64,000 nucleotides of DNA from Terasakiella sp033100395 (GTDB taxonomy: Bacteria; Pseudomonadota; Alphaproteobacteria; Rhodospirillales; Terasakiellaceae): the NCBI RefSeq assembly GCF_033100395.1, contig NZ_JAWLVJ010000013.1, positions 1 through 64,000 of the forward strand, in the 5' to 3' direction. Each line of letters begins with the position of its first letter. Position 1 is the first letter of the stretch. The notes below the pieces were generated by a model. That model worked only from the letters and a program-made list of their open reading frames with translations. It was not told the origin of the DNA and did no database searches. The translations under genes and the position numbers were made by a program. Shown in pieces: positions 41,660 to 51,700 of this stretch.

Positions 41660-43855
41660 ATGTATTGGACCATACGTAAAATTATGGCGCTGATTGGCGT
41701 CTTTAGTACTGCAGTTATGATCACAACCCTGATCTGGCTGAGTAATTCATACGAGAAATTTTCTGTCAAAAACTTCAATGATACTTCCGGTGAGATTGCC
41801 TCCTTTTTGGTGCAACAGAATATCGCGGAAAGCTATTATGAAACGATTTTTCCGATTGCAAACAAATGGTCACGTGATCGTGTGTTGCTGCAAGGGGCAC
41901 GGGAAAATGATCTTAAAAAACTGGAAATCGGCGCGAGTGAGGCATTTCGCGCACAGGAAGTTGTGAATAAAATTGTTCTTTTACGTGGCGTGCATGTCTT
42001 TGACAAAGAACTTAAAGATTTGACCTTTTCACAAAAGGGGATTGATCAGTCTGTCTTAAAGAATGCATCCATATTTGAGCAACTTAAGAAACGCGATAAG
42101 GCCGCGCAACGCAAGCCTATTGCCTTTACTTGGCGTACAAAAGGCGGGGCACCTGTCCATAGTTTAATCATGCCAATCGGCGGATTTAAGGTGGCTGGTT
42201 ATATTGAAATCATCACTGATCCATTACCGCAGTTTAAACAGCTGGGCAGTGCGTTATCTGGTGATGTGCAGCTTCTGAACGACAAGAAGGAAGTCCTGCT
42301 GGAAAGTAAACCTGATGGGGCGACGAAAGAAGAAGGCAACGAAGGTGTAGACCAACAAAGCCTTGAGACGTTGTTTGTCGATGTTCCTGCCTCAACGGGT
42401 GATACCTGGATGACGGTGTCGTTGACCCGTGATATTAGCGAGTTTAAGAACAACCTGCTGGATATCCGAAATCAGGCGATTTCGATTGTCGGGTTGGCAC
42501 TGGTAATTTGTGCTGTCGGTGGCTGGGTGCTGCTGCGCTTTGCTGTTTTTTCCAAGCTTAAAACATTTGCCGATGCAATGAAAATTCTGGGCGGCGGGAA
42601 TACAGCTGTTGAAATCCCGCCTACCGGAAAAGATGAATTCCGCACTATGGCATCAGCTTTGGAGCAATTGCGCGAAAGTGTACGTCAAGCTTATCGTCGC
42701 CAGCGTATCATTGACACCAGTGCGTCCTGTATCGTTTTGTGTGACTTGGAAGGCAAGCTGAACTATGCCAATACGGCGGCCCGTGAATTCCTGAACCTGG
42801 GCGTGGACAATGACGTGTCTGGCAAAAGCGCAGATGTGTTTGCACAAGGCGGTGATTTTGTGGCCCGGTTACTCAATCCCGATAATCTGCCACACAAACA
42901 GCAATTGACCTATAAAGAATGTCATATTGAACTGGATACGCAAGCTGTCCTGAGTATGCACGGCAATCATGTCAGTACCATGTTGAGTTGGACCGATATT
43001 ACCCAGCAGGCCAAGGAACGAGAATTTTCTTCAAAGATTATGGAAGAAGTAACGGCTGTAGCCCAAGTGGTAGCAGAACAAGCTAAAACTCTGGAAGGTT
43101 TATCCACGTCACTGGATGCACAATCTCATGAAACGGTTACGCAAGCCCATCAGGCTAAAGGTATTTCTGAAAGAAACCGCGCCAGTGCAGCTTCTGCTGC
43201 TGATACAACAGGTCAGTTGAATACCAACTTTTCTGATATGGCCGGAAAAACCACCAAGGCGCAAGAAACAGCTGAAGCTGCGATTTCTGTGGCCAAGGTT
43301 GGGGATCAGGCCGTGATGGAACTTGAAAATTCCAGCTCCAAGATCGGTGAAGTGACCCGCATGATCAGTGATATTGCGTCCCAAACCCGCCTGTTGGCCT
43401 TGAATGCCACTATCGAAGCCCAGCGTGCCGGTGAATCCGGTAAAGGCTTTGCGGTTGTGGCCGATGAAGTTGGGCGTCTGGCAGGTTTGACATCGGATGC
43501 AACGGATGAGATTTCTCAGACCATTACGGATGTCCAAAACCAGGTGGTGGATGCGAAGTCTGCGATTGGGGAGATCAACGATGTGATTTCGCAAATCCAT
43601 GACATTCAGTTTGAAGTTTCCTCAACCGTGGCACAACAGGAAAGCCTGACGGTGGAAATTTCATCGAGCATGTCAGGCATTACTGACGGGTCATCCGAAA
43701 TTGATCAGATCGTCAATGCTGTAGGCGGGGAAGCTGAGAAAACGGGCGACCTTGCCAATGATCTACGTGGCACCTCCACTAAGCTTTCAGAAGAAGCTGC
43801 AAATCTGCAAAGTAATATTGATAAGTACCTGAAACATCTGGGTGGCGCGGCCTAG
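41660..43855 (+). CDS. Methyl-accepting chemotaxis protein with HAMP and PAS domains
   Basis: This 731-residue protein is read from the ATG at 41660 (AGGA upstream; a TTG seven codons earlier is weaker). A first helix (about 8-28) precedes a periplasmic sensor of about 240 residues without a family I can name, then a helix near 275-297, a HAMP linker, a PAS-like domain near 345-450 (IIDTSASCIVLCDLEGKL), and an MCP signalling domain with the hairpin tip TRLLALNATIEAQRAGESGKGFA, here a landmark near residue 590. The usual EAARAGE is EAQRAGE. It signals to CheA/CheW. The ligand is unknown; the upstream amino-acid transporter operon is separated by a terminator, so a link to amino acids is only positional. 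Confidence 0.93.
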   Translation: MYWTIRKIMALIGVFSTAVMITTLIWLSNSYEKFSVKNFNDTSGEIASFLVQQNIAESYYETIFPIANKWSRDRVLLQGARENDLKKLEIGASEAFRAQEVVNKIVLLRGVHVFDKELKDLTFSQKGIDQSVLKNASIFEQLKKRDKAAQRKPIAFTWRTKGGAPVHSLIMPIGGFKVAGYIEIITDPLPQFKQLGSALSGDVQLLNDKKEVLLESKPDGATKEEGNEGVDQQSLETLFVDVPASTGDTWMTVSLTRDISEFKNNLLDIRNQAISIVGLALVICAVGGWVLLRFAVFSKLKTFADAMKILGGGNTAVEIPPTGKDEFRTMASALEQLRESVRQAYRRQRIIDTSASCIVLCDLEGKLNYANTAAREFLNLGVDNDVSGKSADVFAQGGDFVARLLNPDNLPHKQQLTYKECHIELDTQAVLSMHGNHVSTMLSWTDITQQAKEREFSSKIMEEVTAVAQVVAEQAKTLEGLSTSLDAQSHETVTQAHQAKGISERNRASAASAADTTGQLNTNFSDMAGKTTKAQETAEAAISVAKVGDQAVMELENSSSKIGEVTRMISDIASQTRLLALNATIEAQRAGESGKGFAVVADEVGRLAGLTSDATDEISQTITDVQNQVVDAKSAIGEINDVISQIHDIQFEVSSTVAQQESLTVEISSSMSGITDGSSEIDQIVNAVGGEAEKTGDLANDLRGTSTKLSEEAANLQSNIDKYLKHLGGAA

Positions 43856-43903
43856 AACGAGTTCTTTCCTGCGATGCATTCTCCCTAGAACATCGCACAC
43901 TTA

Positions 43904-43953
43904 GGCGCAGGGTTCGAAATTTTGCCTCTTTTTCGATCCTGCGCCCTTTTTTT
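43904..43953 (+). terminator. Rho-independent terminator after the chemoreceptor gene
   Basis: GGCGCAGG (43904-43911) pairs with CCTGCGCC (43938-43945), with extra pairing by TTCGA and TCGA inside the loop, and is followed by CTTTTTTT. It lies between convergent genes and is oriented for the plus strand. Confidence 0.82.
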
Positions 43954-43962
43954 GTTCAGCGT

Positions 43963-45117
43963 TTAGCCTGATGGCGTTTGTAGGGAGTGGATGTAGACGG
44001 GTTTGCCTGTCAGATCACCATCTTCTGTAAAGTCAAACTGACCGGATGTGCCTTCAACCGGTGGCATATACCGGATTGTCCAGGCGATGTCAGATGGTTT
44101 AACGGACTGACTTTGCCGGACCGCATGGGCAAGGACAAACAAGGCGTCATAGCCTTGCGCCGCCCACCGGTTCGGTTTTTTACCAAATTTCGTCTGATAA
44201 TCCGTGAAGAATTTCTGATTAACTGGACTGGTCAGATTGGGATCATAAAAGCCCGGCAGGAAAACGTTCTGCTGATGTTTGCCAACAGCCTTGCGCAATG
44301 TGTCGATATCTGTGCAGGAACAGAGGATTGGTTGGGTGATACCGATGTCGCGTGCCTTTTTGATGAACCGTCCGGCTTCGTTCGCTTGCCCGGCAAAGAG
44401 GATGAAATCCGCATCTAATTCGCGGATTTCCAGACTGGCATGAACATAGTCCGGCGGGATTTCAACCGGGTAGGTGCGATGAAAGACCCGTTTCGCCCCC
44501 TTGTGATAAAGATGGATCGAAAAATCTTCTGCAAACTCTTCCCAATAGCCGCTTTTTTCTCGAATAAGGGCAAAGGTCTTGGGTTTATCGCCAAGGGACG
44601 CTGCAAGTTTGCCTGCAAAATCTTTGGCCGATGGGATCGCGCGAATAAGGTAAGGTTGATCGCGTTGGTTCAATTGCGTGCTGTGAGCACCGACAACGAT
44701 TTGCAGCAGGTGCGCACTTTGATAGATGATGCTTGCAGCCGTTGCCTGACGGTCATGGCCGTAACCGATCACCGCGCTCATGGTCTCATTATCAGCAAAG
44801 GCGGTGGCGATATCTTGAGCTTTTTTTATCTCTCCCATATCATCGCGCACATCCAACTGGATGGTGGTGTCTTTCAACAGCCCCGTGTCCTTGATGTGAT
44901 CAATGGCCAGTTCCATACCCTGGACCAGGTCGGGCCCACGTTTTTCGATGGGCCAGCTGACGCCAACGTTCAGTGTATCAAGGTTATCTGCCAATGTGGC
45001 GTCCCGGTCACGGGCCATATCGTTGAAATGCGGACCGTGGGGCCAAAAGATCACGAGCAAGGTTATGGCGATTGAGGCGTAGAAATAATATTTCAGCCGT
45101 CGAAAGAAGCCTTCCAT
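43963..45117 (-). CDS. Membrane-anchored type I periplasmic binding protein
   Basis: This 384-residue protein has an N-terminal helix (about residues 10-26, FYASIAITLLVIFW) without a clear cleavage site, so it is probably tethered to the inner membrane. The rest is a Peripla_BP_6 / branched-chain amino-acid-type receptor fold: VGVSWPIEKRGPDLVQGMELA near 50, VIGYGHDRQATAAS near 115, ADFILFAGQANEAGRFIK near 235, NRWAAQGYDALFVLAHAV near 315. No import permease is encoded nearby. Its gene is 2 bp after the SPFH gene in the peptide-exporter operon. It may sense or hand over the peptide at the membrane; that role is inference. It is the last gene of the putative 17-kb NRPS transcript. Confidence 0.82.
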   Translation of the reverse strand: MEGFFRRLKYYFYASIAITLLVIFWPHGPHFNDMARDRDATLADNLDTLNVGVSWPIEKRGPDLVQGMELAIDHIKDTGLLKDTTIQLDVRDDMGEIKKAQDIATAFADNETMSAVIGYGHDRQATAASIIYQSAHLLQIVVGAHSTQLNQRDQPYLIRAIPSAKDFAGKLAASLGDKPKTFALIREKSGYWEEFAEDFSIHLYHKGAKRVFHRTYPVEIPPDYVHASLEIRELDADFILFAGQANEAGRFIKKARDIGITQPILCSCTDIDTLRKAVGKHQQNVFLPGFYDPNLTSPVNQKFFTDYQTKFGKKPNRWAAQGYDALFVLAHAVRQSQSVKPSDIAWTIRYMPPVEGTSGQFDFTEDGDLTGKPVYIHSLQTPSG

Positions 45118-45119
45118 TG

Positions 45120-45998
45120 TTATTTATCCTGTCCAAGGATGATGGGCAGGCCGTCTTTGCCACTGCCGATGACAACGACTTTGCTGTTATCGGATTTGGA
45201 TAGCTGTTCTGTCGCTTTAACACCGTACCAGCGTAGCAGGTCCTGATCCAGACTTTCGGCCAACGTCTTGTTATAGTTTTTCAGACCATTGGCTTCAATT
45301 TGCAGGCGTTCTGCTTCCTTGATGGCGATGGACCTGCGGAAGACATAGGATTTTTCACGCTGTTGGGTTGCGAGTTTTTCTTCGATGGCTGATGAAATGA
45401 CTTTTGGCAGTTCAATCTTATGGATTGGCACCCCATCCAGTCCAACATAAAGTGCATGAAATTTTTCACGCGCGACTTCATTGACCTGTTCCTGAATGGC
45501 GCGCTGCGAAGTATAGATTTCTTCCGGTCTGAATTGCCCGAAAATGGTACGGATGGTTGATCTGACTTCGGGTTTGACCACCACATCTGCATAATTGGGA
45601 CCCACTTTGGCATGTAGCAAGGGCAGATTTTCAGCTTTGAGATAATAACGGATGGAATAATCGACCTTGACGGTCAACCCGTCGACGGTCAGCACGTCCA
45701 GTTCGTCATTGATCTTCTGGTTACGCACGTTGTAGCGATACATGCGGTTAAAGGGCAGGATGAAATGCAGCCCTTCGTTATAGGTGCGATCAAGTACAGT
45801 CCCGTCAGCCAGTCTGCGCCACAGAACACCCAGTTCTCCGGGATTGATCGACACCACGATATGATGGAAAAAGGCGATAAAACCCATCCCCAGCAGAAGC
45901 CCGCCAAGCACGAAAAAAGGAATTTGACGTTTGAAAAAACGTCCAGTGGCCCGGGACGTGCGTTTAAACCATGATGGTGATTTCTGTTCCTCTGTCAT
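45120..45998 (-). CDS. SPFH/prohibitin-family membrane protein
   Basis: This 292-residue protein has one membrane helix (about 25-50) and an SPFH domain (about 55-230). Landmarks are SINPGELGVLWRRL, SIRYYLKAENLPLLHAKVG near 110, VRSTIRTIFGQFRPEEIY near 145 and a coiled C-terminal stretch with AEAERLQIEANGL near 225. Family members (HflK/C, prohibitin, flotillin) assemble ring-like membrane scaffolds. The gene overlaps the ABC exporter gene by 4 bp and is 2 bp from the binding-protein gene, so it belongs functionally with the exporter. An SPFH protein as a dedicated peptide-exporter subunit is unusual; it may cluster or protect the transporter. Confidence 0.88.
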   Translation of the reverse strand: MTEEQKSPSWFKRTSRATGRFFKRQIPFFVLGGLLLGMGFIAFFHHIVVSINPGELGVLWRRLADGTVLDRTYNEGLHFILPFNRMYRYNVRNQKINDELDVLTVDGLTVKVDYSIRYYLKAENLPLLHAKVGPNYADVVVKPEVRSTIRTIFGQFRPEEIYTSQRAIQEQVNEVAREKFHALYVGLDGVPIHKIELPKVISSAIEEKLATQQREKSYVFRRSIAIKEAERLQIEANGLKNYNKTLAESLDQDLLRWYGVKATEQLSKSDNSKVVVIGSGKDGLPIILGQDK

Positions 45999-47686
45999 GA
46001 TTTATCCTCTGTCTTAACGGAGCGTCTGCGGGGGGGCCTGGTTGTTTTGATCTCACTGAGCTGGCCGTAATCCATTTGCCAGATCCGGTCACCCACATGG
46101 AAATAATGATCATCATGGGAGACAACGATGATGGTCTTGCCTGCTTTTTTCAGGTCTTTGAGCAAAGTTTCGTAGAAATATTTTCTGAATTGCGGGTCCT
46201 GATCGGCGGCCACTTCGTCAAAGATATAGATCGGTTTGTCTTCAAGGTAAGCTGTGACCATAGCCAGACGTTTGCGCTGCCCGGTGGACAGATCAGTCGT
46301 CATCCAGGCGCCGTTTTCATATCCGGTCTTATGGTCGATCTCCATCATCTTTAAAAGGGCATGGACCTTGTCTTCATCGACTTCTTGTAAGCCATAGAGC
46401 TTATCAAACAAGTGGAAGTCGGTAAAAATGCAGGAAAACATGTTGCGAAGGGACTGGACATTGTGGGTGTCGATTTCCGTATCATCCACATAAAGTGCCC
46501 CTTCGGTTGGCTGATAAAGATGGGTCAGCAGCTTCATAAAGGTGGTTTTACCAGACCCGTTACCACCGACCAGAAAGACAATTTCACCCCGGTTCAGTGT
46601 GGTGTTGAACGGCCCGACATGGAAGCGTTGCTTGCCATGATGATCATGATAGGCAAAACCAAAGTCTTTCAGGGTCAGATTTTTAAAGTTGCTGTAATCT
46701 TCAATATCCTGATCCGGGTTATCCGGTTGCTTTTTAAGCACATCGTCCAGTTCATTTTCCAGACGCTTCAGGTTGTCCACGGTGACATTCACGGCAGAAA
46801 ACATCGGGATCGCCATGGTCACATTGCCAAGGGGCTGGAAGAAGAACAGGATGGCGGCCACAATCTTGGTCACATCTTCGGCAATACCATCAGAAAAGTT
46901 CGGCAATACGAAAACGATGGTGCCCAGCAGCAGCATAAAGAACATTTCGACAAAGACGATATTGTCGGAAAAGAGTAACATAACCTTGCCACGTACCCGG
47001 CGCACCTTTGACGCGGACGTTCTGAATTCAGAATAGACGTCTTCGCTTTTGGGCTTGTTCAGGCGAACTTCCTTGAAACCTTTCAACAGGTTATCCAAGT
47101 CGTTATACAGACGATCTTCGGTATCAGATGAAGTTTGCAGGCCTTCTTCATAAGTTGATCGTTGCTGCATGTAATATCCACCACCTGCTACGATTAACAA
47201 CAGACACGCCCCCATGGCGATGGGGGAAACCGCCCCGATATAAATCAGGGTCACCAGGATCATCACGATCCCTTGTGCGCAGGCGAAAAGCGGGCGCGCA
47301 GCCTGTGAAATGGCGGTGGTGTCTCGGCTGACACGGGAATGGATGTCGGCAGCCCCAATGGATTCAAGGGACAGCAGATCAATTTTGCGTACCTTGTTTG
47401 CAAGACGGATGCGCACGCTGGCAATGGCTTGTTCAGCCAGTTGCGTGGATTCATAAAGAATATAGCGCAGGGAATAGACAAACAGCGTCAGCGACAGGGC
47501 AAAAAGGGCGAAATCTGTCCATTTTGGCCCGTCATTTGCGATGGATTCAACAGCTGCGTTGATGATGGCAAGGTTCAACGCGTTTGCTACCCCGGCAGAC
47601 GTCGTTAAAATGAAGAGTTTACGGGTGATGCCCTGGGTTTCACGATGTATGAAATCAAGGATGCCGATTTGCTTGATGATATTCAT
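45995..47686 (-). CDS. SyrD-type cyclic-peptide exporter ABC transporter
   Basis: This 563-residue fused transporter has an N-terminal six-helix exporter domain (about 1-305) and a C-terminal ATPase. Walker A is VGGNGSGKTTF near residue 385, the signature LSTGQRKRLAMV near 470 and Walker B IYIFDEVAADQDPQFR near 490. GQRKR and DEVAADQDP are hallmarks of the cyclic peptide export (SyrD/PvdE-like) family. It is the obvious export pump for the peptide made by the NRPS encoded upstream on the same strand (the TauD-like gene lies between). It starts an SPFH-binding-protein trio through a 4-bp overlap. An N-terminal protease domain is absent, so it is not a bacteriocin processor. Confidence 0.93.
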   Translation of the reverse strand: MNIIKQIGILDFIHRETQGITRKLFILTTSAGVANALNLAIINAAVESIANDGPKWTDFALFALSLTLFVYSLRYILYESTQLAEQAIASVRIRLANKVRKIDLLSLESIGAADIHSRVSRDTTAISQAARPLFACAQGIVMILVTLIYIGAVSPIAMGACLLLIVAGGGYYMQQRSTYEEGLQTSSDTEDRLYNDLDNLLKGFKEVRLNKPKSEDVYSEFRTSASKVRRVRGKVMLLFSDNIVFVEMFFMLLLGTIVFVLPNFSDGIAEDVTKIVAAILFFFQPLGNVTMAIPMFSAVNVTVDNLKRLENELDDVLKKQPDNPDQDIEDYSNFKNLTLKDFGFAYHDHHGKQRFHVGPFNTTLNRGEIVFLVGGNGSGKTTFMKLLTHLYQPTEGALYVDDTEIDTHNVQSLRNMFSCIFTDFHLFDKLYGLQEVDEDKVHALLKMMEIDHKTGYENGAWMTTDLSTGQRKRLAMVTAYLEDKPIYIFDEVAADQDPQFRKYFYETLLKDLKKAGKTIIVVSHDDHYFHVGDRIWQMDYGQLSEIKTTRPPRRRSVKTEDKS

Positions 47687-47783
47687 GTTAAATCAAATCG
47701 ACCTTTGCGTATGTCTGTTTGATCAGGACATGTGTGACAAATTCAGGTCTCATACAGTTCATTTTAACGATAATTCTTCATGG

Positions 47784-48758
47784 TTAGACGTTGATCTGGT
47801 CTTGCTGGGCGGCAATACGGATACGAAATGCATGACGTTCGGGATCTGAAAATTCAGATCGACCGTGTAAACATTCGTGATTATTCAACGCTAGCATGGA
47901 ATCACGTTCAACAAAAGCCGACAAAGCAGGTTGTGGTTTAAAAAGTTCTTCCGTAAACAAATTTAAGGCTTTGCGGACTGTTGGTGTGTCTTTTTCCGGA
48001 TGCAGTTTAAAGCCGCGTTCCAAGGTATCTTTGCGATACCGGATATGGGGACGTTGGGCGAGAATAGGCGCAAAAGTCACTTCTTCTGCTGTTTGTGATC
48101 CATCCGATGTAAAGGTCATGGGGATGCGGAATGGAAGTTCTTCTGTTTCCAGCACATCCAGCGCCCAGCGGCCATCCTGTGTTTTGGACATTTCTTCTTT
48201 GATCGAGGTTACGTCACGGCAATAAGAAAGACCGCCGCCGCATTTTGCGGGCTGGTTATAATAAAGCAGCATAAAACGTTCCGGGTCTTCGTAATATTGG
48301 GTGTCTGTGTGAAGGGCGGCTTCATAAGCGTGTTCGGAAAATGTCGGCACATGGCCTTTTTCCATTTTATCGCCAAGCGTACGGATGTCCCAGACGACTT
48401 TTTTATCGACCTGATCGGTTGGTGTGGGGGAACCCATGGATAAAGACAGGGCAAACAGAACGGCAGAACGCGTATCCAGGTCAAGATGATCGATCCAGGT
48501 CCGTTTGATCAGCATAAGGGAATAATCCTGATCCAGACGTTCGCGCAGTTCCAGCCCCAATTTTGCAAGCGTGGGGGCGGCTTCCTGTAGAGCCAGGCGC
48601 AATTCGCTTTCTTTTTCGTGCGGGACGAAGACGGACTGGCTTGCTTCCCCATAGTAGTGGCGCAAGGTTTTTAACGTCTGATTTCTTTCAGCCTCAGACA
48701 ATGGGGCGATTGAAAATTCTGCCGCGCGAAATCCGAGATTTTGAATATGCGTTAACAT
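47784..48758 (-). CDS. TauD/TfdA-family Fe(II)/2-oxoglutarate dioxygenase
   Basis: This 324-residue enzyme has the double-stranded beta-helix iron site: HTD near residue 149 (the HxD pair), a distal histidine in ECLHGRSEF near 297 and an arginine for 2-oxoglutarate in HAFRIRIA near 310. A hydroxylase of an amino acid, free or bound to the NRPS, is typical of such neighbours (SyrP and related tailoring enzymes). It lies 12 bp after the NRPS gene and 97 bp before the exporter gene on the same strand, so it is part of the pathway. Beta-hydroxylation is the most likely reaction but the target residue is unknown. Chlorination is unlikely because the HxD aspartate is present. Confidence 0.88.
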   Translation of the reverse strand: MLTHIQNLGFRAAEFSIAPLSEAERNQTLKTLRHYYGEASQSVFVPHEKESELRLALQEAAPTLAKLGLELRERLDQDYSLMLIKRTWIDHLDLDTRSAVLFALSLSMGSPTPTDQVDKKVVWDIRTLGDKMEKGHVPTFSEHAYEAALHTDTQYYEDPERFMLLYYNQPAKCGGGLSYCRDVTSIKEEMSKTQDGRWALDVLETEELPFRIPMTFTSDGSQTAEEVTFAPILAQRPHIRYRKDTLERGFKLHPEKDTPTVRKALNLFTEELFKPQPALSAFVERDSMLALNNHECLHGRSEFSDPERHAFRIRIAAQQDQINV

Positions 48759-48770
48759 CAGGTCTATTCC

Positions 48771-51700
48771 TTATATTGATGTTTCAGAATCATCTTTGAA
48801 ATGATGCTGTGCGTTGTTTAAAAGATGACGTAATCCGCTGACGGGTACATCAGGCCAGCTAAAGCCAATGCGGCTGAGCAAGGTCTGTGTCCGTTCGGTT
48901 ATAACTTCGAGTCTGCGCCCTCTTGGTTGGGGGGCTTCCCCGCGGGTGAGGTACATGGCCTCAACCAGATCGGATAATGGTTCGTTATAGACTGGATCAT
49001 CTGAAACTTTGATCAGATGGTCGATAAAATCGCCAAAGCTGCTGGATTCAATCCCTTCAATTTCCATATCTTTTCTGGTTAAAAGATCGGAAATTGTGTG
49101 CATGAAATGATGTTCCAGATGATGGGTTTCATGTTTTAAGGCATTTGTTTCAGAAATCATCACCAAGGCTTTTGCCAGATAATCCACATGGCAAAGCCAG
49201 ACGTGCAAATCCTTCGGCACCTTTCCCAGGCGAATGAAAGATGCCAGCTGTCGGAAAAAGGCATTGGTTTTGACGCCTTTTTGCAAAATCGGATTTTCAG
49301 CAGAAAAGACGATGTTGCCCACCCGGTGGATGGTTGCATTTGTCAGGCGATCACGTGCGGCAATTACGCATTTTTCGGAATCCTGCTTGGTGCGTATGTA
49401 ATAGTTTTCCGCTGGTTTTTCCGGCACCGGCGTATATTCGCTAAACAGCTCAAAGGTATTTTCCGGTGGTGTCCCGGCAACTGAAATGGTTGAAACATGA
49501 TGAAAATCTGCCGGATCATTCGCGCGTGTGGCGGCAAGGTCCAGCAAGCGTTCGGTCGCTGTGACGTTATCGGCATAAAGTTCGTGATAATGCCCGAAGT
49601 GATTAACGTTAGCCGCACTGTGATAGATCGCATCAATATTGTTTGCGATGGTTTGGTAAACTTCATCCGTCAGGCCAAATTTATCCTGGCGTAGATCAGC
49701 GGAAAGAATGCGAAGGCGTGCTGAATTGGCAAGCTTAATGGCTTCCGCATCCCCGAAATAAAGGGCGAGAACTTCCTGCAGGCGTTTTTGTGCCGCCTGA
49801 TTATCCGATGCGCGCACAAGTGCAGTAACCTTGCGGTCTTCATTAGCCATCAGTTCACGCAAAAGATAGGCGCCCAGATATCCGGTTGCCCCTGTGATCA
49901 GCACGTTTTTATAGATTTTCCGTTTGGACAGGTTCAGATCGTCATATTGGGCATTGCGCTGATGATAATCCGTCAGTGGCCAGGAAAGCGCATCGTTCAT
50001 TTCTGCTTCATAGGTTGCAAGTCCATCATCATAGGCCTGCCAATGGGCCTTGGCGGCTTTCAATCCTTCAAGGACATGATGTGGACGTGGGGTGCAGCAG
50101 GCAGCAAAGTCGGCTAAAACAGGGTTTTCGTAGAAATCGTTGATGCTACATTCATAGTCGCTACGCAGCGCATTGATCACCGCGATCACTCGCAGGCTGT
50201 CCCCACCCATGGCGAAGAAATCATCTTCACGTGCGACTTTGCGCCCAGGGAAGTGACTTTCCCATAATTGGGCAATGCGTCGTTCCGTATCATTGGCAGG
50301 CGGGGTGCGGTTTAGCGCATCATAACCGTCGTTAAACTGCTTGAGGTCCTGCGCCACAGCCAACAAGGCTTTTTGATCCACTTTCCCCGATAGATTAACC
50401 GGAATTTCATCCACCTTGATCACACAGGTCGGGATCATGTAATTGGGAAGGTCCTGACTTAACAAGGTCTGCCAGTCAGCCTGTGAAGGTTCTGGTGTTG
50501 ATCCTTTCAAGGCAACAAAAGCCCAAAGGGTCTGCGTGCGGTCTTCAGCCGTTTCGACCAGGGCAACAGCCTGTTGGACGTCGCAGTGTTTTTCCAGCTT
50601 GCTTTCAATCTCACCCAGTTCTACCCGTTGGCCGCGCAGTTTCACCTGTGTATCGGCGCGTCCTTCAACCAACAGGTTGCCGTCAGCCGTCCAGCGGCCC
50701 AAGTCACCTGTATCATAAAGGCGACCAAATTGTGTTTCCACAAAGACTTCATCTGTCTTTTCAGGCAGGTTTAGATAACCAATCCCCAGACTTTCCCCAC
50801 CGGTCCAGATTTTACCCTGTGAACCCGGTGGCACGGGGTTGTGTTTGTCATCCAGAATATAAACGGCAACATTAGGCATGGGCTGCCCAGCGTGGAAAAT
50901 GGTTGTATCCGGTGTCAGATACCCCAGCGCAGTGGCGCCACTGTTTTCCGTTGGGCCATAACCGTTTACATAATTCAGGGATTTGGCGTAATGGGCGACA
51001 TCACTTGGGATCGGTGGCTCGCCAATGGTCATGATGCTTTGCAGCGTCGGGAAATGCGTCTGGTTAAACAGCCGCAGATAAGAAGGCGGCAGGGTAAAAT
51101 GCGTGACGTTATATTTTTGAAGGCTGGCTTTGATACCTTCAATATCATTCATCTGCTCACGCGTGATGGGATAAATTGCCGCCCCATGGGTCCAGCACAT
51201 CCCCACATCGGAATTCCAGGCATCAAAGCTGGGGGAAGAACTGATGATCAGGCAGCTTTCATGGGTGATGTTCAGCATTTTCGCAATGCCGTTGGCGAAG
51301 TTGTTCCAACCCCGGTGTGGGATCAAAACGCCCTTTGGCGTCCCTGTTGAACCCGACGTGTAAAGGATATACGCAGGGTCATCTGCGTCGATGTCCGGGA
51401 AATCAATGTCTGGAACATCGTCGCCAAGCTCCGTTGGACGTACCATCGGCAGGTGCTGCAATTTTTCCGGCACTTCATGATCATCCAGCACCACAAGTAA
51501 TGTGGGATCAGCATCTTCACACATGTAAGCCATGCGATCTTCGGGCAGGCTTGCTGTAATAGGTAAATAGACAGCCCCAGTTTTCCAGATCGCCAACGCG
51601 GTTTCCGGCAGGCGAACAGATCGTTCAGACAAGACAGCAACGACACGGCCTTTTTCAGCCCCTGCTTTGATCAGATGTTTGCCAAGGTCATCTGTCAGGT

